DNA of 64,000 nucleotides from Nitrospira sp. (GTDB lineage: Bacteria; Nitrospirota; Nitrospiria; Nitrospirales; UBA8639), in the NCBI GenBank assembly GCA_024760505.1, contig CP058931.1, positions 3,048,001 through 3,112,000 of the forward strand. The letters run 5' to 3'. Shown here piece by piece: positions 44,362 through 52,931 of this stretch. The notes beneath the pieces were generated by a model that searched no databases, had not been told where the DNA came from, and worked only from the letters and a program-made list of their open reading frames with translations. The position numbers were made by a program, and so were the translations under genes. Each line of letters starts with the position of its first letter. Positions within the stretch are counted from its first letter, which is position 1.

Positions 44362-44691
44362 TTATGTGGAAGCTAATTTCGCCAGTTCGGTATCGACGAA
44401 AGTGAGGATTTTTTCAGCATCCTCGACCAGGCCGTCCGTGATGTTGAGACCGAGAGCGAGATCTTCTTCATCCAAGGTATCGGCCAATCCGTTATTTTGT
44501 AATAAGCTGACATCCCAAAATAATATTCCGGCAGTGGCCTGTTTCCCGTCGATGGTGGCGACCACGTTGATGTTATCGCCATGCTCAGTCGGGGTACTGA
44601 TAAAGGTCGGTTCGGTACCACCTTGCTTCGCTCGTCGAATAAGGTCCAGGAATGTTTTTAATCGTTGTAGACTGGCAGGGTCTGTTCCCAT
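44362..44691 (-). CDS. Unknown protein, about 109 residues
   Basis: ATG 44691 is preferred: AGGGGG lies about 10 bases before it. The frame is open from a TTG at 44748, which would give 128 residues. The protein is acidic, soluble and without signal peptide. It has an ISTPTEHGDNINVVATIDGK stretch and a C-terminal helix ending in LAKLAST. Not recognised. A 10-codon ORF with a strong ribosome-binding site ends by overlapping its ATG (see findings). Confidence 0.6.
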   Translation of the reverse strand: MGTDPASLQRLKTFLDLIRRAKQGGTEPTFISTPTEHGDNINVVATIDGKQATAGILFWDVSLLQNNGLADTLDEEDLALGLNITDGLVEDAEKILTFVDTELAKLAST

Positions 44692-44817
44692 CAATATCTT
44701 TCCCCCTCGCGCGAAGGTTTCATTGCTGTACCTCCAATCTCCATGCAATCTCCCTCATCCCTAATTTGACGGGAAGACCTGCGAGGAGTAGAGCCTATGA
44801 GCAGCCAAAAATCGAAA

Positions 44818-45033
44818 TTAGGCCGTGCCCTGTTGTCCAGGAGTCGAAGGATCTTGCTGGTTTCGTTTCTGGGCTCGGGTGGCAATGTTTTCCATAAGTC
44901 CCGTCAGTTTTTGATATTGCGGGTGATCGGGAGAGAGCGGTTTGCCATCTTCATCGCACATCAGTTCCTGCATCCCTTCGAGCATTGCGGCCATTTCAGG
45001 AAAAAGTTCGTCATCCGATTTTTTTCGTCCCAT
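44818..45033 (-). CDS. Small unknown protein, 71 residues
   Basis: A good AAGGAAGGA site stands just before ATG 45033 on the minus strand, supporting translation. The product is charged and soluble (GRKKSDDELFPEMAAMLEGM) with a hydrophilic, Gln-rich tail. No motif recognised. It lies 54 bp after the DsbA-like gene on the same strand and may share its transcript. Confidence 0.65.
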   Translation of the reverse strand: MGRKKSDDELFPEMAAMLEGMQELMCDEDGKPLSPDHPQYQKLTGLMENIATRAQKRNQQDPSTPGQQGTA

Positions 45034-45087
45034 GGTGTCCTTCCTTTACTAGCGATTCGAAACGGATTGGTACGTTCATCCTTTACT

Positions 45088-45723
45088 TTAAGATTTACTG
45101 TCCTGTTTGAGAATGCTTTCGATCACCGTTTTGAGGTTCTCGGCGGTTAAGTTCGCCACGCGAATGTTTCCATCCAAGAGCACGGTTGGCGTATGGGTGA
45201 CCTTGATTCGTTCCCCCCACGTCCGGCCTTTCGCTAGTGTTTTGAAAGGCTTTCCACTGGCGAGTCCTGCTTCAAATTCCGTCGGATCGAGCCCAATCTC
45301 TTTCAGAAGGAGGGAACGCATGGTCTTATCGAAGACTTGAATGTCTTTTTCGTGAATGGACTGAAAGAGGAGTTGTTTCATTTCCGGCCCTTTGCCCATG
45401 GTGACGGCCTGATTGTACATTTCAAAGGCGGTCGGAAGTTTGCCGGGTATGACGGGAAATCCCACCATTCTAATCTCTAACTTGTCGCCGAATTCCTTTT
45501 TCAGTTTCGTTCCGACAACCCGTTCGAACATGTGGCAATGTGAGCAGTAAAAGTCAGCGAATTCAAACAGAATGACCTTGCCGGCTTCATGTTGAGAAGG
45601 CTCCCCCTCCATCAGTTCGTATTCGCCCTGTATCTTGCTCAAGGCCACATTGGCCCATCCGAGCAGGCTGATCAGGAGTATTCCTCCAATAATGCGGGAA
45701 ATTTGCGTCTGTCCTGATTTCAT
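45088..45723 (-). CDS. DsbA-family thiol:disulfide oxidoreductase, exported
   Basis: 211 residues. N-terminal signal/anchor (ISRIIGGILLISLLGWANVA). Thioredoxin-fold with the active-site CSHC (Cys60/Cys63) in FADFYCSHCHMFERVV. The cis-Pro loop VTHTPTVLLDGN comes near residue 180, as in DsbA. GGKP-type helical insertion lies between. It would form or shuffle disulfides in the periplasm. The upstream GAAAGGATC is its ribosome-binding site. Confidence 0.9.
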   Translation of the reverse strand: MKSGQTQISRIIGGILLISLLGWANVALSKIQGEYELMEGEPSQHEAGKVILFEFADFYCSHCHMFERVVGTKLKKEFGDKLEIRMVGFPVIPGKLPTAFEMYNQAVTMGKGPEMKQLLFQSIHEKDIQVFDKTMRSLLLKEIGLDPTEFEAGLASGKPFKTLAKGRTWGERIKVTHTPTVLLDGNIRVANLTAENLKTVIESILKQDSKS

Positions 45724-46226
45724 GCTTGATCCTTTCTTGATTTCGATCTTATTTCGGGACTTTTTTTCTCGAATCCTCGGAGCCTGTTAGGGTAACATGA
45801 TTCGTTCTTGGAGACACGTTCACGTTGACCCATCATATCAGACTGAACCTAGGGTCCTTCAAGGTTTCTGGAAAAGGGGCTGTTGGAAAAAGCCGCCAGC
45901 GGCGTTCTTGCCATTTTTCCGTGCTCACGTACTGGAAGTTCGCTTTGGGCGTAAAAATGAATGCGGCCTTCCCTTCGACATGACTTGTATGGTGTCTCAG
46001 GGCAGGGCTGGACGAATTTGTTGAACCGTCCAGGCCTCTGATATGCCACGGGCCTGTGGGTCAATCTGCCCTTGGAGCTTAGTAGTATTCAACACTCCTG
46101 GGAAGTGAAATCGCCTCGGGGAGGTCCGGGATGGTGAGGGATTATTCGGGGTAGGAGAATTTTTTTTGGTTATGGAGAGAATGGTGGCGGCGGTATCGGC
46201 ATTGTTCAATTGAGGAGGGCACTGAA
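45724..46226. other. Intergenic region with a degraded repeat copy
   Basis: 503 bp between two divergent genes (dsbA-like and cupin). It holds the partial palindromic repeat at 45879-45952. No other ORF has support. GAGGAGGG (46212-46219) is the cupin ribosome-binding site. I see no clear promoter in either direction. Confidence 0.4.
45879..45952 (-). repeat. Partial copy of the palindromic repeat
   Basis: On the minus strand it matches the right half of the element at 42070-42188. Shared words include AGTACGTGAGCACGG, AGAACGCCGCTGGC and a TTTTTC-AACA end. The left half is missing or diverged. The orientation is opposite to the full copy. So the element is a dispersed family and this copy is an older remnant. 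Confidence 0.65.
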
Positions 46227-46547
46227 GTGAATGTGGTGAATATCAAAGACTACGGCCAGTTTTCGAAGGAAAAGATGAAGAAGCAGAATGTGTTTCAATC
46301 ATCCAGATTTTTTTGTGATGTGTATGGTTTCGAGCCCGGGCAGGAGCAAAAAGGCCATGTGCATGCCGACCAGGACAAAGTCTATGTGGTCTTAGAAGGG
46401 GAGGGCACGTTTCGGGTCGGGAGTGAAAGCCAGGTCCTGGGAGAAGGGCAGGGGACGATGGCTCCGGCCGGGGAAGAGCATGGCGTGGTGAATCATACGA
46501 CCAACCGGCTACGGGTGCTGGTCTTTATGGCTCCCAATCCCGGCTAG
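46227..46547 (+). CDS. Small single-domain cupin
   Basis: 106 residues from GTG 46227 with GAGGAGGG at 46212-46219. Cupin motif 1 is visible in GHVHADQDKVYVVLEGEGTF (two His, Glu) and motif 2 in TMAPAGEEHGVVNHTT. It binds a metal, likely in the cytoplasm, but the substrate cannot be told. It faces nirK convergently; the shared hairpin at 46596-46629 ends both. Confidence 0.88.
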   Translation: MNVVNIKDYGQFSKEKMKKQNVFQSSRFFCDVYGFEPGQEQKGHVHADQDKVYVVLEGEGTFRVGSESQVLGEGQGTMAPAGEEHGVVNHTTNRLRVLVFMAPNPG

Positions 46548-46595
46548 AGACTAAAATCTTGAAATTGGTGGGGCGGTGGATATTCTGGAAGGAAA

Positions 46596-46629
46596 AAGGG
46601 CCTGAAGGAATGTTCTCACTCAGGCCCTT
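46596..46629 (-). terminator. Bidirectional hairpin terminator between cupin and nirK
   Basis: AAGGGCCTGA (46596-46605) and TCAGGCCCTT (46620-46629) form a perfect 10-bp stem around a 14-base loop. Read on the minus strand it starts 20 bp after the nirK stop and is followed by TTTTTCC, a proper terminator. On the plus strand it lies about 50 bp after the cupin stop. Confidence 0.85.
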
Positions 46630-46649
46630 GAATGTACGACCAAGAATGC

Positions 46650-47693
46650 TTAGTTGGCTGGATCCATGGAATTAAAGATCGAAGGATTCTCTTCTCCGGT
46701 GACGGAAAGAATGCCAACTGCCCCTTTGGCGACCCGGAAAATGCTGTGATCCAGTAACAGGTACGCCCCGGGCACATTCACTTTGAATTCCACAATGACC
46801 GAACCGGCTGAAGGAATCAATGTGGTTTGCACGTTCTTATTGATGGTTCCACCAATGGCCCCTTCCACATAGACTTTGTCAAAAATCTCCCCAATGATGT
46901 GGAACGAGGAGGTGCTATTCGGTCCGATGTTGCCGACATACAGCCTGATGGTGTCTCCTGCCTTGGCTTCAAGCTGCCCATCCCCGATCAAGGCTCCGGC
47001 TCTTCCGTTCAGCACCACGTGGTCAGGGTGTTCCGCTAAGCCTTTCTCCATGGAGAGTTCCATGATGCCCTTTTCTGCGCTGGGCATCGTGAAGAACTCG
47101 CTTTGAAACACCGCAAATTCCTTATCTACTGGAGGCAGACCTTCAGCCGGATCCACCAGAATCAACCCGTACATGCCGTTGGCAATATGAGCCGGGATAT
47201 TCGGGACAGGGGAGGCGCAATGATAAATGTATAGTCCCGGGTTTAAGGCTTTAAAGGCAAACATCCCTTCCTTCCCGGGAATAGCCAGGTTGGAGCCTGC
47301 CCCTCCGCCTGGACCATTCACCGCATGCAGATCCATGTTATGCGGAAAAACGCTCTCCGGATGATTCTTAAGGTGGACTTCCACGGTATCGCCCTCGCGG
47401 ACGCGGATCATGGGGCCTGGGACGGTGCCATTAAAACTCCAAAATTTGTATTGAACGCCATCGGCTAACGTCCCGACATATTCTTTTGCCTCTACATTAA
47501 CCACAACATGCGCGGCTTCCTTACGGGTAACTGGAATAGGAACTTTTGGGAGTGTCGTCAGTTGAGCCTGGATGGTCGGCATGCTCATGGCGGGTTCTGG
47601 TGAAACGCTTCCCATAGCTAAAACACCCAACATGGTGGCCAGAGAGATGAAACCTGTTGAACGACTCGAGTGTTTGAACGCTAAATGAGTCAC
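46650..47693 (-). CDS. nirK: Copper-containing nitrite reductase, AniA-type
   Basis: 347 residues from GTG 47693, preceded by AAGGAGGA. Signal peptide, then two cupredoxin domains. Type 1 copper ligands are His118, Cys159, His169 and Met174. Type 2 ligands are His123, His158 and His316 (in LLLDHSIFR). Catalytic Asp121 (PHNMDLH) and His265 (SSFHIIGEIFD) are in place. The DHSIFR and FHIIGEIFD forms match AniA-type enzymes. It reduces nitrite to NO in the periplasm or at the outer membrane. An Fnr-type operator lies about 100 bp upstream. In nitrite oxidisers NirK occurs widely, with a debated role. Confidence 0.96.
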   Translation of the reverse strand: MTHLAFKHSSRSTGFISLATMLGVLAMGSVSPEPAMSMPTIQAQLTTLPKVPIPVTRKEAAHVVVNVEAKEYVGTLADGVQYKFWSFNGTVPGPMIRVREGDTVEVHLKNHPESVFPHNMDLHAVNGPGGGAGSNLAIPGKEGMFAFKALNPGLYIYHCASPVPNIPAHIANGMYGLILVDPAEGLPPVDKEFAVFQSEFFTMPSAEKGIMELSMEKGLAEHPDHVVLNGRAGALIGDGQLEAKAGDTIRLYVGNIGPNSTSSFHIIGEIFDKVYVEGAIGGTINKNVQTTLIPSAGSVIVEFKVNVPGAYLLLDHSIFRVAKGAVGILSVTGEENPSIFNSMDPAN

Positions 47694-47768
47694 GGATGAC
47701 TTCCTCCTTCTAATGAATTGAGAAAATGTAAAAAGCCCCCCTGGTCCTTTTCATGTGTATTCGTTTTT

Positions 47769-47810
47769 ATCTTAGAGGAATACCGGAGGAAAACAATGAT
47801 ATAGATCATT
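47769..47810 (-). promoter_or_regulatory. Fnr/Crp-type operator and promoter of nirK
   Basis: AATGATATAGATCATT (47795-47810) is a near-perfect palindrome fitting the TTGAT-N4-ATCAA Fnr/Dnr box core (TGAT-N4-ATCA). On the minus strand TAAGAT (47769-47774, 4 of 6) is a candidate -10. The distance between box centre and -10 centre is 31 bp, matching a class II activation site centred at about -41.5. No -35 box is needed there. Positions are seen; activation is inferred. Confidence 0.7.
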
Positions 47811-47889
47811 AAATGCGAAAAGATTTTCGCGGGGTGTCCCCGGAGGTTGGCTCATAGCTGGGAATGGCAAGCCGTATTTTTAGGAGAAA

Positions 47890-48585
47890 CTAGGAAAAGG
47901 CATGAGGAGCCATCTGCTGAAGTCTGGTGAGATCTTGAATGACCAACTTTTTTCCTGTCCCACTAATCACATGATCTTTCTTGAATCGGCTTAGAATGCG
48001 ACTCGTGGTTTCTTTCGTCAGGCCGGCCATGTCGGCTACATCCTGATGGGTCAGTCGTACGGCAAGGCGAATGCCGGTTGCCTCTTGAATGCCTGATCGC
48101 TGCGCCAGGTTGACGAGAATGGAGGCGACCCGCTGTTCGGCGCGGTCCAAGGCAAAGGCCTTGGCATTGTCTTGGGATTCGCGGAGGCGGAGACTTAAGT
48201 AATTGATGATATTGACCGCTGCACCCGGATTTCTTTGGATCACATCCAGCATCACTTTTCGGTGAATTTTGACAATAGTGCCTTCTCCCATGGATTGGGC
48301 GCACCCAGGATGACCTTCTCCTGAAAAGGCGGATGCCTCACAACAAAACAAATCTCCGGGCATGAGAACCTTGAGCGTAACTTCGCGTCCTTCCGGTGAG
48401 GATTTTACGCATTTTACATTTCCCTGTTTGACAATGTGAAACCAGTCGGCTGGATCACCTTCCCGAAAGATAAACTGTCCTTTTGTGATGGGAACTTCGA
48501 TCGCGTGGTTCGCCAGTTCCCTTCGATCGGACTCGGAAAGGCAGGCAAAGAGGGGAATTAAGTCAAAATTTGATGGTGGAGGCAT
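47890..48585 (-). CDS. Crp/Fnr-family transcriptional regulator
   Basis: 231 residues. An N-terminal cyclic-nucleotide-binding fold (GQFIFREGDPADWFHIVKQG) and a C-terminal HTH with the recognition helix in LTHQDVADMAGLTKETTSRI. Without the N-terminal Cys cluster of Fnr, it is unlikely to carry a 4Fe-4S cluster; a CC pair (DLFCCEAS) and one in GHPGCAQS are noted. Such Dnr/NnrR-like regulators respond to NO or redox. It lies upstream of nirK on the same strand, and a matching box precedes nirK. Confidence 0.9.
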   Translation of the reverse strand: MPPPSNFDLIPLFACLSESDRRELANHAIEVPITKGQFIFREGDPADWFHIVKQGNVKCVKSSPEGREVTLKVLMPGDLFCCEASAFSGEGHPGCAQSMGEGTIVKIHRKVMLDVIQRNPGAAVNIINYLSLRLRESQDNAKAFALDRAEQRVASILVNLAQRSGIQEATGIRLAVRLTHQDVADMAGLTKETTSRILSRFKKDHVISGTGKKLVIQDLTRLQQMAPHAFS

Positions 48586-48597
48586 CGGTCGGCATAC

Positions 48598-48798
48598 CTA
48601 AACCAATTGTTTAACTTTATCGACAATGGCCCTTGCGCTGATTCCGTAATAACCGAGTAATTGATCAGGCTTTCCGCTATGTGGGATTTGGCCAATGCCC
48701 ATTTTCGTGAGCCGTATTCCTTCACCCGCCATCGCACTGAGTAGGGCATCAAGAGTGTGATCGTGACATTTGAAGATGGCCAGGACGGTACCAGACAC
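48598..48798 (-). pseudogene. C-terminal remnant of a transketolase-like protein
   Basis: 66 residues without a good start or ribosome-binding site. The tail KPDQLLGYYGISARAIVDKV and the GEGIRLTKMGIGQIPHSG stretch match the C-terminal domain of transketolases (PEELLxxYGL and so on). The N-terminal 500 or more residues are absent. The frame ends 12 bp before the Crp/Fnr gene. So it looks like a truncated relic, perhaps after a rearrangement upstream of the regulator. Confidence 0.6.
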
Positions 48799-48921
48799 CT
48801 ATAAATCAGTCAATTCCGGTCTGTGTGTTGATCGAGGCTCAGTGTCGGATGTAGGGTAGGATGGCTGTACTGTTCTAAGGATACCCAACATATGTTCAAT
48901 TGATGCTGGAGGTGAACGATC

Positions 48922-49116
48922 ATGAATGGGAGTAATGCCACAACTCAGGTGACTGTCATCATATGTTCAATTTTCTTGATGGGAGCGATGATGGTGGGAT
49001 GTTCTTCCACACCCGAACCTCAATCCGACCCGTCAAAAAAGGACATTCAGCAGGATTCTGATCGGTTCTTCAAAAAGATGGGCCAGGAAGAAGGCCAACA
49101 AGCTCCCGCACGTTAA
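48922..49116 (+). CDS. Small lipoprotein
   Basis: 64 residues. CTGGAGGTGAAC precedes the ATG, a good ribosome-binding site. Hydrophobic segment followed by MVGC as a lipobox; mature part is short, charged and Gln-rich (SDPSKKDIQQDSDRFFKKMG). Function unknown; likely envelope. Confidence 0.72.
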   Translation: MNGSNATTQVTVIICSIFLMGAMMVGCSSTPEPQSDPSKKDIQQDSDRFFKKMGQEEGQQAPAR

Positions 49117-49242
49117 GAGAGAGCTTGGAGAAGTGTAGGGGTTCGTTTTAATTGTGACTATCTGTTGCCCTTGTCCTTGCGCAAAAGGAGCAAGTATCCC
49201 ATTTGAGGCCTGAAGCGGCGATGTAAGGAGTGAGCAGGAAGT

Positions 49243-50616
49243 CTATTCGGTGGAGCCCGCCTGCCGTATCAGTTGGATTTTTTTTGGTATTTGATCAAGA
49301 ATCGTCGATCGGACCTGGTATAAACCTGGCAAACTTGCGCCCTTGGCGAAGACCAGTCCGCGTTCCCTCTTTCCCAAAATTAATTGTCCGATTTCCTGTC
49401 CCTTGCGGTTCATGCCGGAAATAGTGGCGTTGGGTGAGGCCATCCCATGGTCTGTTGAGGCGAAAGAGGAATCGGGGTGGAATATTTCTGCTGGTATGTC
49501 TACGATCCGGCTGACAAAAAGTTTCACAACTTCCTGGTCTATTTCTGCTGAAGGATTGTCCTCCAAGACCCACTCATCGTGTTGATTAATGAGTACATAA
49601 TGATCCTCTGGCGTGTGGACGGTCAGCATCGCGATATCGGCGACCTCCATGCCAAAGAGACGCTTGTCTTGAAAATGAAACATTCCTTGCGTGATGGGTT
49701 TCAGGATGCCCGGTGGGATCTCATAGAGTGGACCGGAGGCGGACGTGATGGCATAGGCCTTTTCCGGATCAGCAAATTGATAGAGCTCCAGATGATGCGT
49801 GCGTGCGCCTTCTACCACTTGTATCGTCGCCTGAATGCGCGCCGGTTGGCCTAGAATCCTTTTCTTTTCTTCCTCGGTGTCAATGAATCCAGTGGCTGCC
49901 AGGCCTCCTAAATCCATGAGGAGTGTGCCCACGGCGGTTTTGTCTGCCGGCCCCTTCACGGGACTTTGGAACATCCAATTCGGCGTCAAGCTATGGGCTC
50001 CTGCCACTCGTGTCATGACCATGGTAGTTGATCCGAGCTGAATGTGAAGCTCCAGGACTCGATCCCGTTCGAAAAACAAGAGGTCTTTAAGCCGAAAGTT
50101 CGTGAGGGACTTTTGGGCGAAAGTCATCACATCCAAAGTTGTCAGCACGACCTGATTGTCAGGCTTCGTTTGGACGTATAAGGACGGAGCAAAGGGCCCG
50201 GCATCCCCTAGAGCCATTTCCTGCGTCTCGGTCGGAGTGGTCAGGGTGAGGGTCAGATAAGGGGGCTCTAATCCGTATTCTGACAAATTGCTTGGACCAT
50301 CCTCGATATGTCGCTTGATTTTTCCAATCGTCAAGGCTCGCAGGATCCGACGAATTTCACGCGAATCTGCGGGAGATCGCATGGGTTCGGTCATCATCCA
50401 TCGCCATTGATCATCACGTTTGAGACGGATGGTGTCCGTGGGGGTAGCCCAGGTGATCTGCGTGATAGCCCGGTCATCAAACGGCAGGATCTGTCGTTCC
50501 TGGGTCTCCTGTTTTTCCAGTTGCCGAGATTGTGGAATATCAACGAGGAGGATATAGCCTCCCAAACCTAGAACGACCAGAGCCAGGATGAGCGTCACTC
50601 GAACGGGATTTATCAT
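49243..50616 (-). CDS. DUF4340 membrane-anchored protein
   Basis: 457 residues. One N-terminal membrane helix (VTLILALVVLGLGGYILLVD). The DUF4340 pattern begins with ITQITWATPTDTIRLKRDDQ and repeats in the C-terminal half. It starts 1 bp after the GldG-like stop and ends the ABC operon. DUF4340 proteins commonly follow GldG-like genes and are thought to work with the exporter; the precise role is unknown. Confidence 0.85.
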   Translation of the reverse strand: MINPVRVTLILALVVLGLGGYILLVDIPQSRQLEKQETQERQILPFDDRAITQITWATPTDTIRLKRDDQWRWMMTEPMRSPADSREIRRILRALTIGKIKRHIEDGPSNLSEYGLEPPYLTLTLTTPTETQEMALGDAGPFAPSLYVQTKPDNQVVLTTLDVMTFAQKSLTNFRLKDLLFFERDRVLELHIQLGSTTMVMTRVAGAHSLTPNWMFQSPVKGPADKTAVGTLLMDLGGLAATGFIDTEEEKKRILGQPARIQATIQVVEGARTHHLELYQFADPEKAYAITSASGPLYEIPPGILKPITQGMFHFQDKRLFGMEVADIAMLTVHTPEDHYVLINQHDEWVLEDNPSAEIDQEVVKLFVSRIVDIPAEIFHPDSSFASTDHGMASPNATISGMNRKGQEIGQLILGKRERGLVFAKGASLPGLYQVRSTILDQIPKKIQLIRQAGSTE

Positions 50617-50617
50617 G

Positions 50618-52141
50618 TTACAGACTTCGCCGCCTTTTCCAAACAGATAGACCGATAAATAAGGTGAGGAGTGGAATGAACAGGACCTGAAAAAATACGA
50701 GCGCTTGTTCCTGTGAGGGATTCGGTATGAATGGATGAAAGGCCGGATCTTTTGGTGTCAGAGAAACTAAGGCATCCTCCTGAGCAAGCCAGGCAATGGC
50801 TTTTAAGAAAAAATCCGTGTTTCCAGGATAGGTCAGATACCCATTGGTCGCAAACGCGGCATTGCCCACGATGAGGACGGCAGATTGATCTGTTGGGGAC
50901 TCGTCGACCGGTTTGCGGATCAGGAGGCCCGCGACGGTAAAAGGGCCTTTGGGGTCTTGCCCCGCAGTGAATTCCGGTTGAGGACTGTTCAGGTCCGTTT
51001 CTTCCCAACTTTCCGGAGAGGTTTGTGCTAAGGCGACATACTCCCAGGCCTTTCCTTTTGCCGTGTCGAAGGTCACTGAGCGGGATACCGGAAACAGGAT
51101 AGGAGTGGTGAAGTCTTCGGTGATGTCATGTGTGGTAAAGGTTCGAACGAGCAAGGCGGTGGGACTGCCACGTCCCAAGCGGTCTTGTTCATCAGCCAGG
51201 ATGCCGGTTCCCACATGAATGCCCCACGGCGTGAAGAGGGGATCTAAAGACGTGCCGCTGCCTGGATCATCCATGACCAGTAGCCGTCCTCCTTTTTCCA
51301 GAAATTGTCTTATCCGTTGTTGGTCATCAGAGGATACGGCTTCAGTGGAGGAGGCCACGATGAGGACTGCCGCTTCGTGAGAAGCCGTGTCTTGCCAATC
51401 CACTGTCCCGACCTCATAGCCTTGCTTGGTCAGGGCATCGCCGGCACGAGATAATCCTGACGATTCGGTATCGGATAGACTTTTTTCGCCATGGCCCGTG
51501 ACAAAGGCAATGCGCTTTTTCTTGTCCTGTGTGACGCGGAGCAGCGCATTGGTCATGTCGGCTTCAGAAGACCGTTGGAGATAGACCTTTTGGGGACCAC
51601 TTTCCACGACGACGGTATCGATTCGAGTCACTTGATACTCTTTCGCCTTGTCGGGTTGGCGTTCGGGATCGATGAATGTCAGCGTGATGAGAGGACTCTC
51701 CTTCGCATAGGTCGTCAATAGGTCCTGGTAGCCGCCATAACCCGGACTCCCTTCATGGGTGAAAACCGTCATTTTCACTTCTCTTGGAAGAGTCCGAAGG
51801 ACTTGATAGGTCTGTCGGCTTAAGGTGAAATTTTGTGTCTCTGAGAAGTCCCATTCCGGCGCATGCTTGGCTGCGAGGAAATTGAGTAAGGTCACGACGA
51901 CGCCGGCAAGCAGGATCGAAAACAGGCTGTGTGCGCCGAGTCGGGTAGACCGGGTTCGAGCTAATGCGGTGAGGCTCCGAAAATGGAAGGCAAAATAGCC
52001 CAGGAGGCAGAGTGTTCCCAGGCCGAGCAGGATTGAGGAGAAGCTCTCTCCAGCAGGATAGACCAAGGGGAGGCCCAGTCCTACCAGGGCTATTATCGTT
52101 CCGGCTATTCCGAGAATTGAAGGCACACGCGTTACTTCCAT
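50618..52141 (-). CDS. GldG-like ABC transporter auxiliary protein
   Basis: 507 residues from ATG 52141 (overlapping the permease stop, ATGGAAGTAA); a start at 52177 is in the open frame but unsupported. Two N-terminal membrane helices, then an extracytoplasmic ABC_transp_aux domain (FTLSRQTYQVLRTLPREVKM) and a GATase-like fold (VLIVASSTEAVSSDDQQRIR; LLVMDDPGSGTSLDPLF). A C-terminal membrane helix ends in RRRSL. It partners the ABC permease, as GldG does for gliding-motility proteins. Confidence 0.87.
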   Translation of the reverse strand: MEVTRVPSILGIAGTIIALVGLGLPLVYPAGESFSSILLGLGTLCLLGYFAFHFRSLTALARTRSTRLGAHSLFSILLAGVVVTLLNFLAAKHAPEWDFSETQNFTLSRQTYQVLRTLPREVKMTVFTHEGSPGYGGYQDLLTTYAKESPLITLTFIDPERQPDKAKEYQVTRIDTVVVESGPQKVYLQRSSEADMTNALLRVTQDKKKRIAFVTGHGEKSLSDTESSGLSRAGDALTKQGYEVGTVDWQDTASHEAAVLIVASSTEAVSSDDQQRIRQFLEKGGRLLVMDDPGSGTSLDPLFTPWGIHVGTGILADEQDRLGRGSPTALLVRTFTTHDITEDFTTPILFPVSRSVTFDTAKGKAWEYVALAQTSPESWEETDLNSPQPEFTAGQDPKGPFTVAGLLIRKPVDESPTDQSAVLIVGNAAFATNGYLTYPGNTDFFLKAIAWLAQEDALVSLTPKDPAFHPFIPNPSQEQALVFFQVLFIPLLTLFIGLSVWKRRRSL

Positions 52142-52902
52142 CGGTAGGCGTCGACGGCTTGGTGAGCGGCAAACCACATAAAAGCTATGCCGGAGACGTA
52201 ATAAAGGATATCTTTGAGATTGAAGAGCCCACGAATCAATCGTTCATAATGTTCGCTAAAAGAGAGATAGGACAGAATGTGTCCGATCGTGGTGTCCCCA
52301 ACAATGCCTCCTAACGCCCCGAGCATCCAGAGACCTAAGATGCAGCCAAAGCTTAAAAAAGCCGCAATAATTTGATTTTCGGTCAATGCCGAGGCAAACA
52401 AACCAATGGATATCAGAAGGGCTCCTTGAAGGAACAGGGCGACATACCCAAGGTATATTGGTCGCCAATCAAAGGTTGCATAGGCCGAAAGCGTGATCGG
52501 GATGAGGCTTGTTAATGATAACAGGCCGCTATAGACGATAATCACGCTCATGAATTTTCCAGACACGATTTCATTGACCCCAATGGGAGATGTGAGCAGG
52601 AGTTCGAAGGTGCGGAGTTTACGTTCTTCGGCGAAGAGACGCATGGTGAGTAATGGGAGAATAATCATGAGGATGAGGTTAATGCTTCGAAAAAGTGGCC
52701 TGAACAACATATCATTAAGATTGAGTTGTGCGTAGGTGTTTTGTATTTGCATCAGGCGGATAGCCTGGTTACTTGCATTGGCCGCCGCGGAATAGGCCAA
52801 CAGGCCCACAATAGCCAAAAAAATGGCCGCAATGACATAGACCACAGGAGACACAAACGCACTTCGTAATTCTTTGGCAACAATCGTATGAACGGGGGTC
52901 AT
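52132..52902 (-). CDS. ABC-2-type permease (GldF-like)
   Basis: 256 residues with six hydrophobic segments. VAKELRSAFVSPVVYVIAAI at the N-terminus and MRLFAEERKLRTFELLLTSP in the middle are typical of ABC-2 permeases. It forms the membrane channel for the ATPase 29 bp upstream. Its stop is overlapped by the GldG-like ATG. Confidence 0.88.
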   Translation of the reverse strand: MTPVHTIVAKELRSAFVSPVVYVIAAIFLAIVGLLAYSAAANASNQAIRLMQIQNTYAQLNLNDMLFRPLFRSINLILMIILPLLTMRLFAEERKLRTFELLLTSPIGVNEIVSGKFMSVIIVYSGLLSLTSLIPITLSAYATFDWRPIYLGYVALFLQGALLISIGLFASALTENQIIAAFLSFGCILGLWMLGALGGIVGDTTIGHILSYLSFSEHYERLIRGLFNLKDILYYVSGIAFMWFAAHQAVDAYRWK

Positions 52903-52931
52903 AATGAGAGTAATCCGGGTATAGAGGGCGG

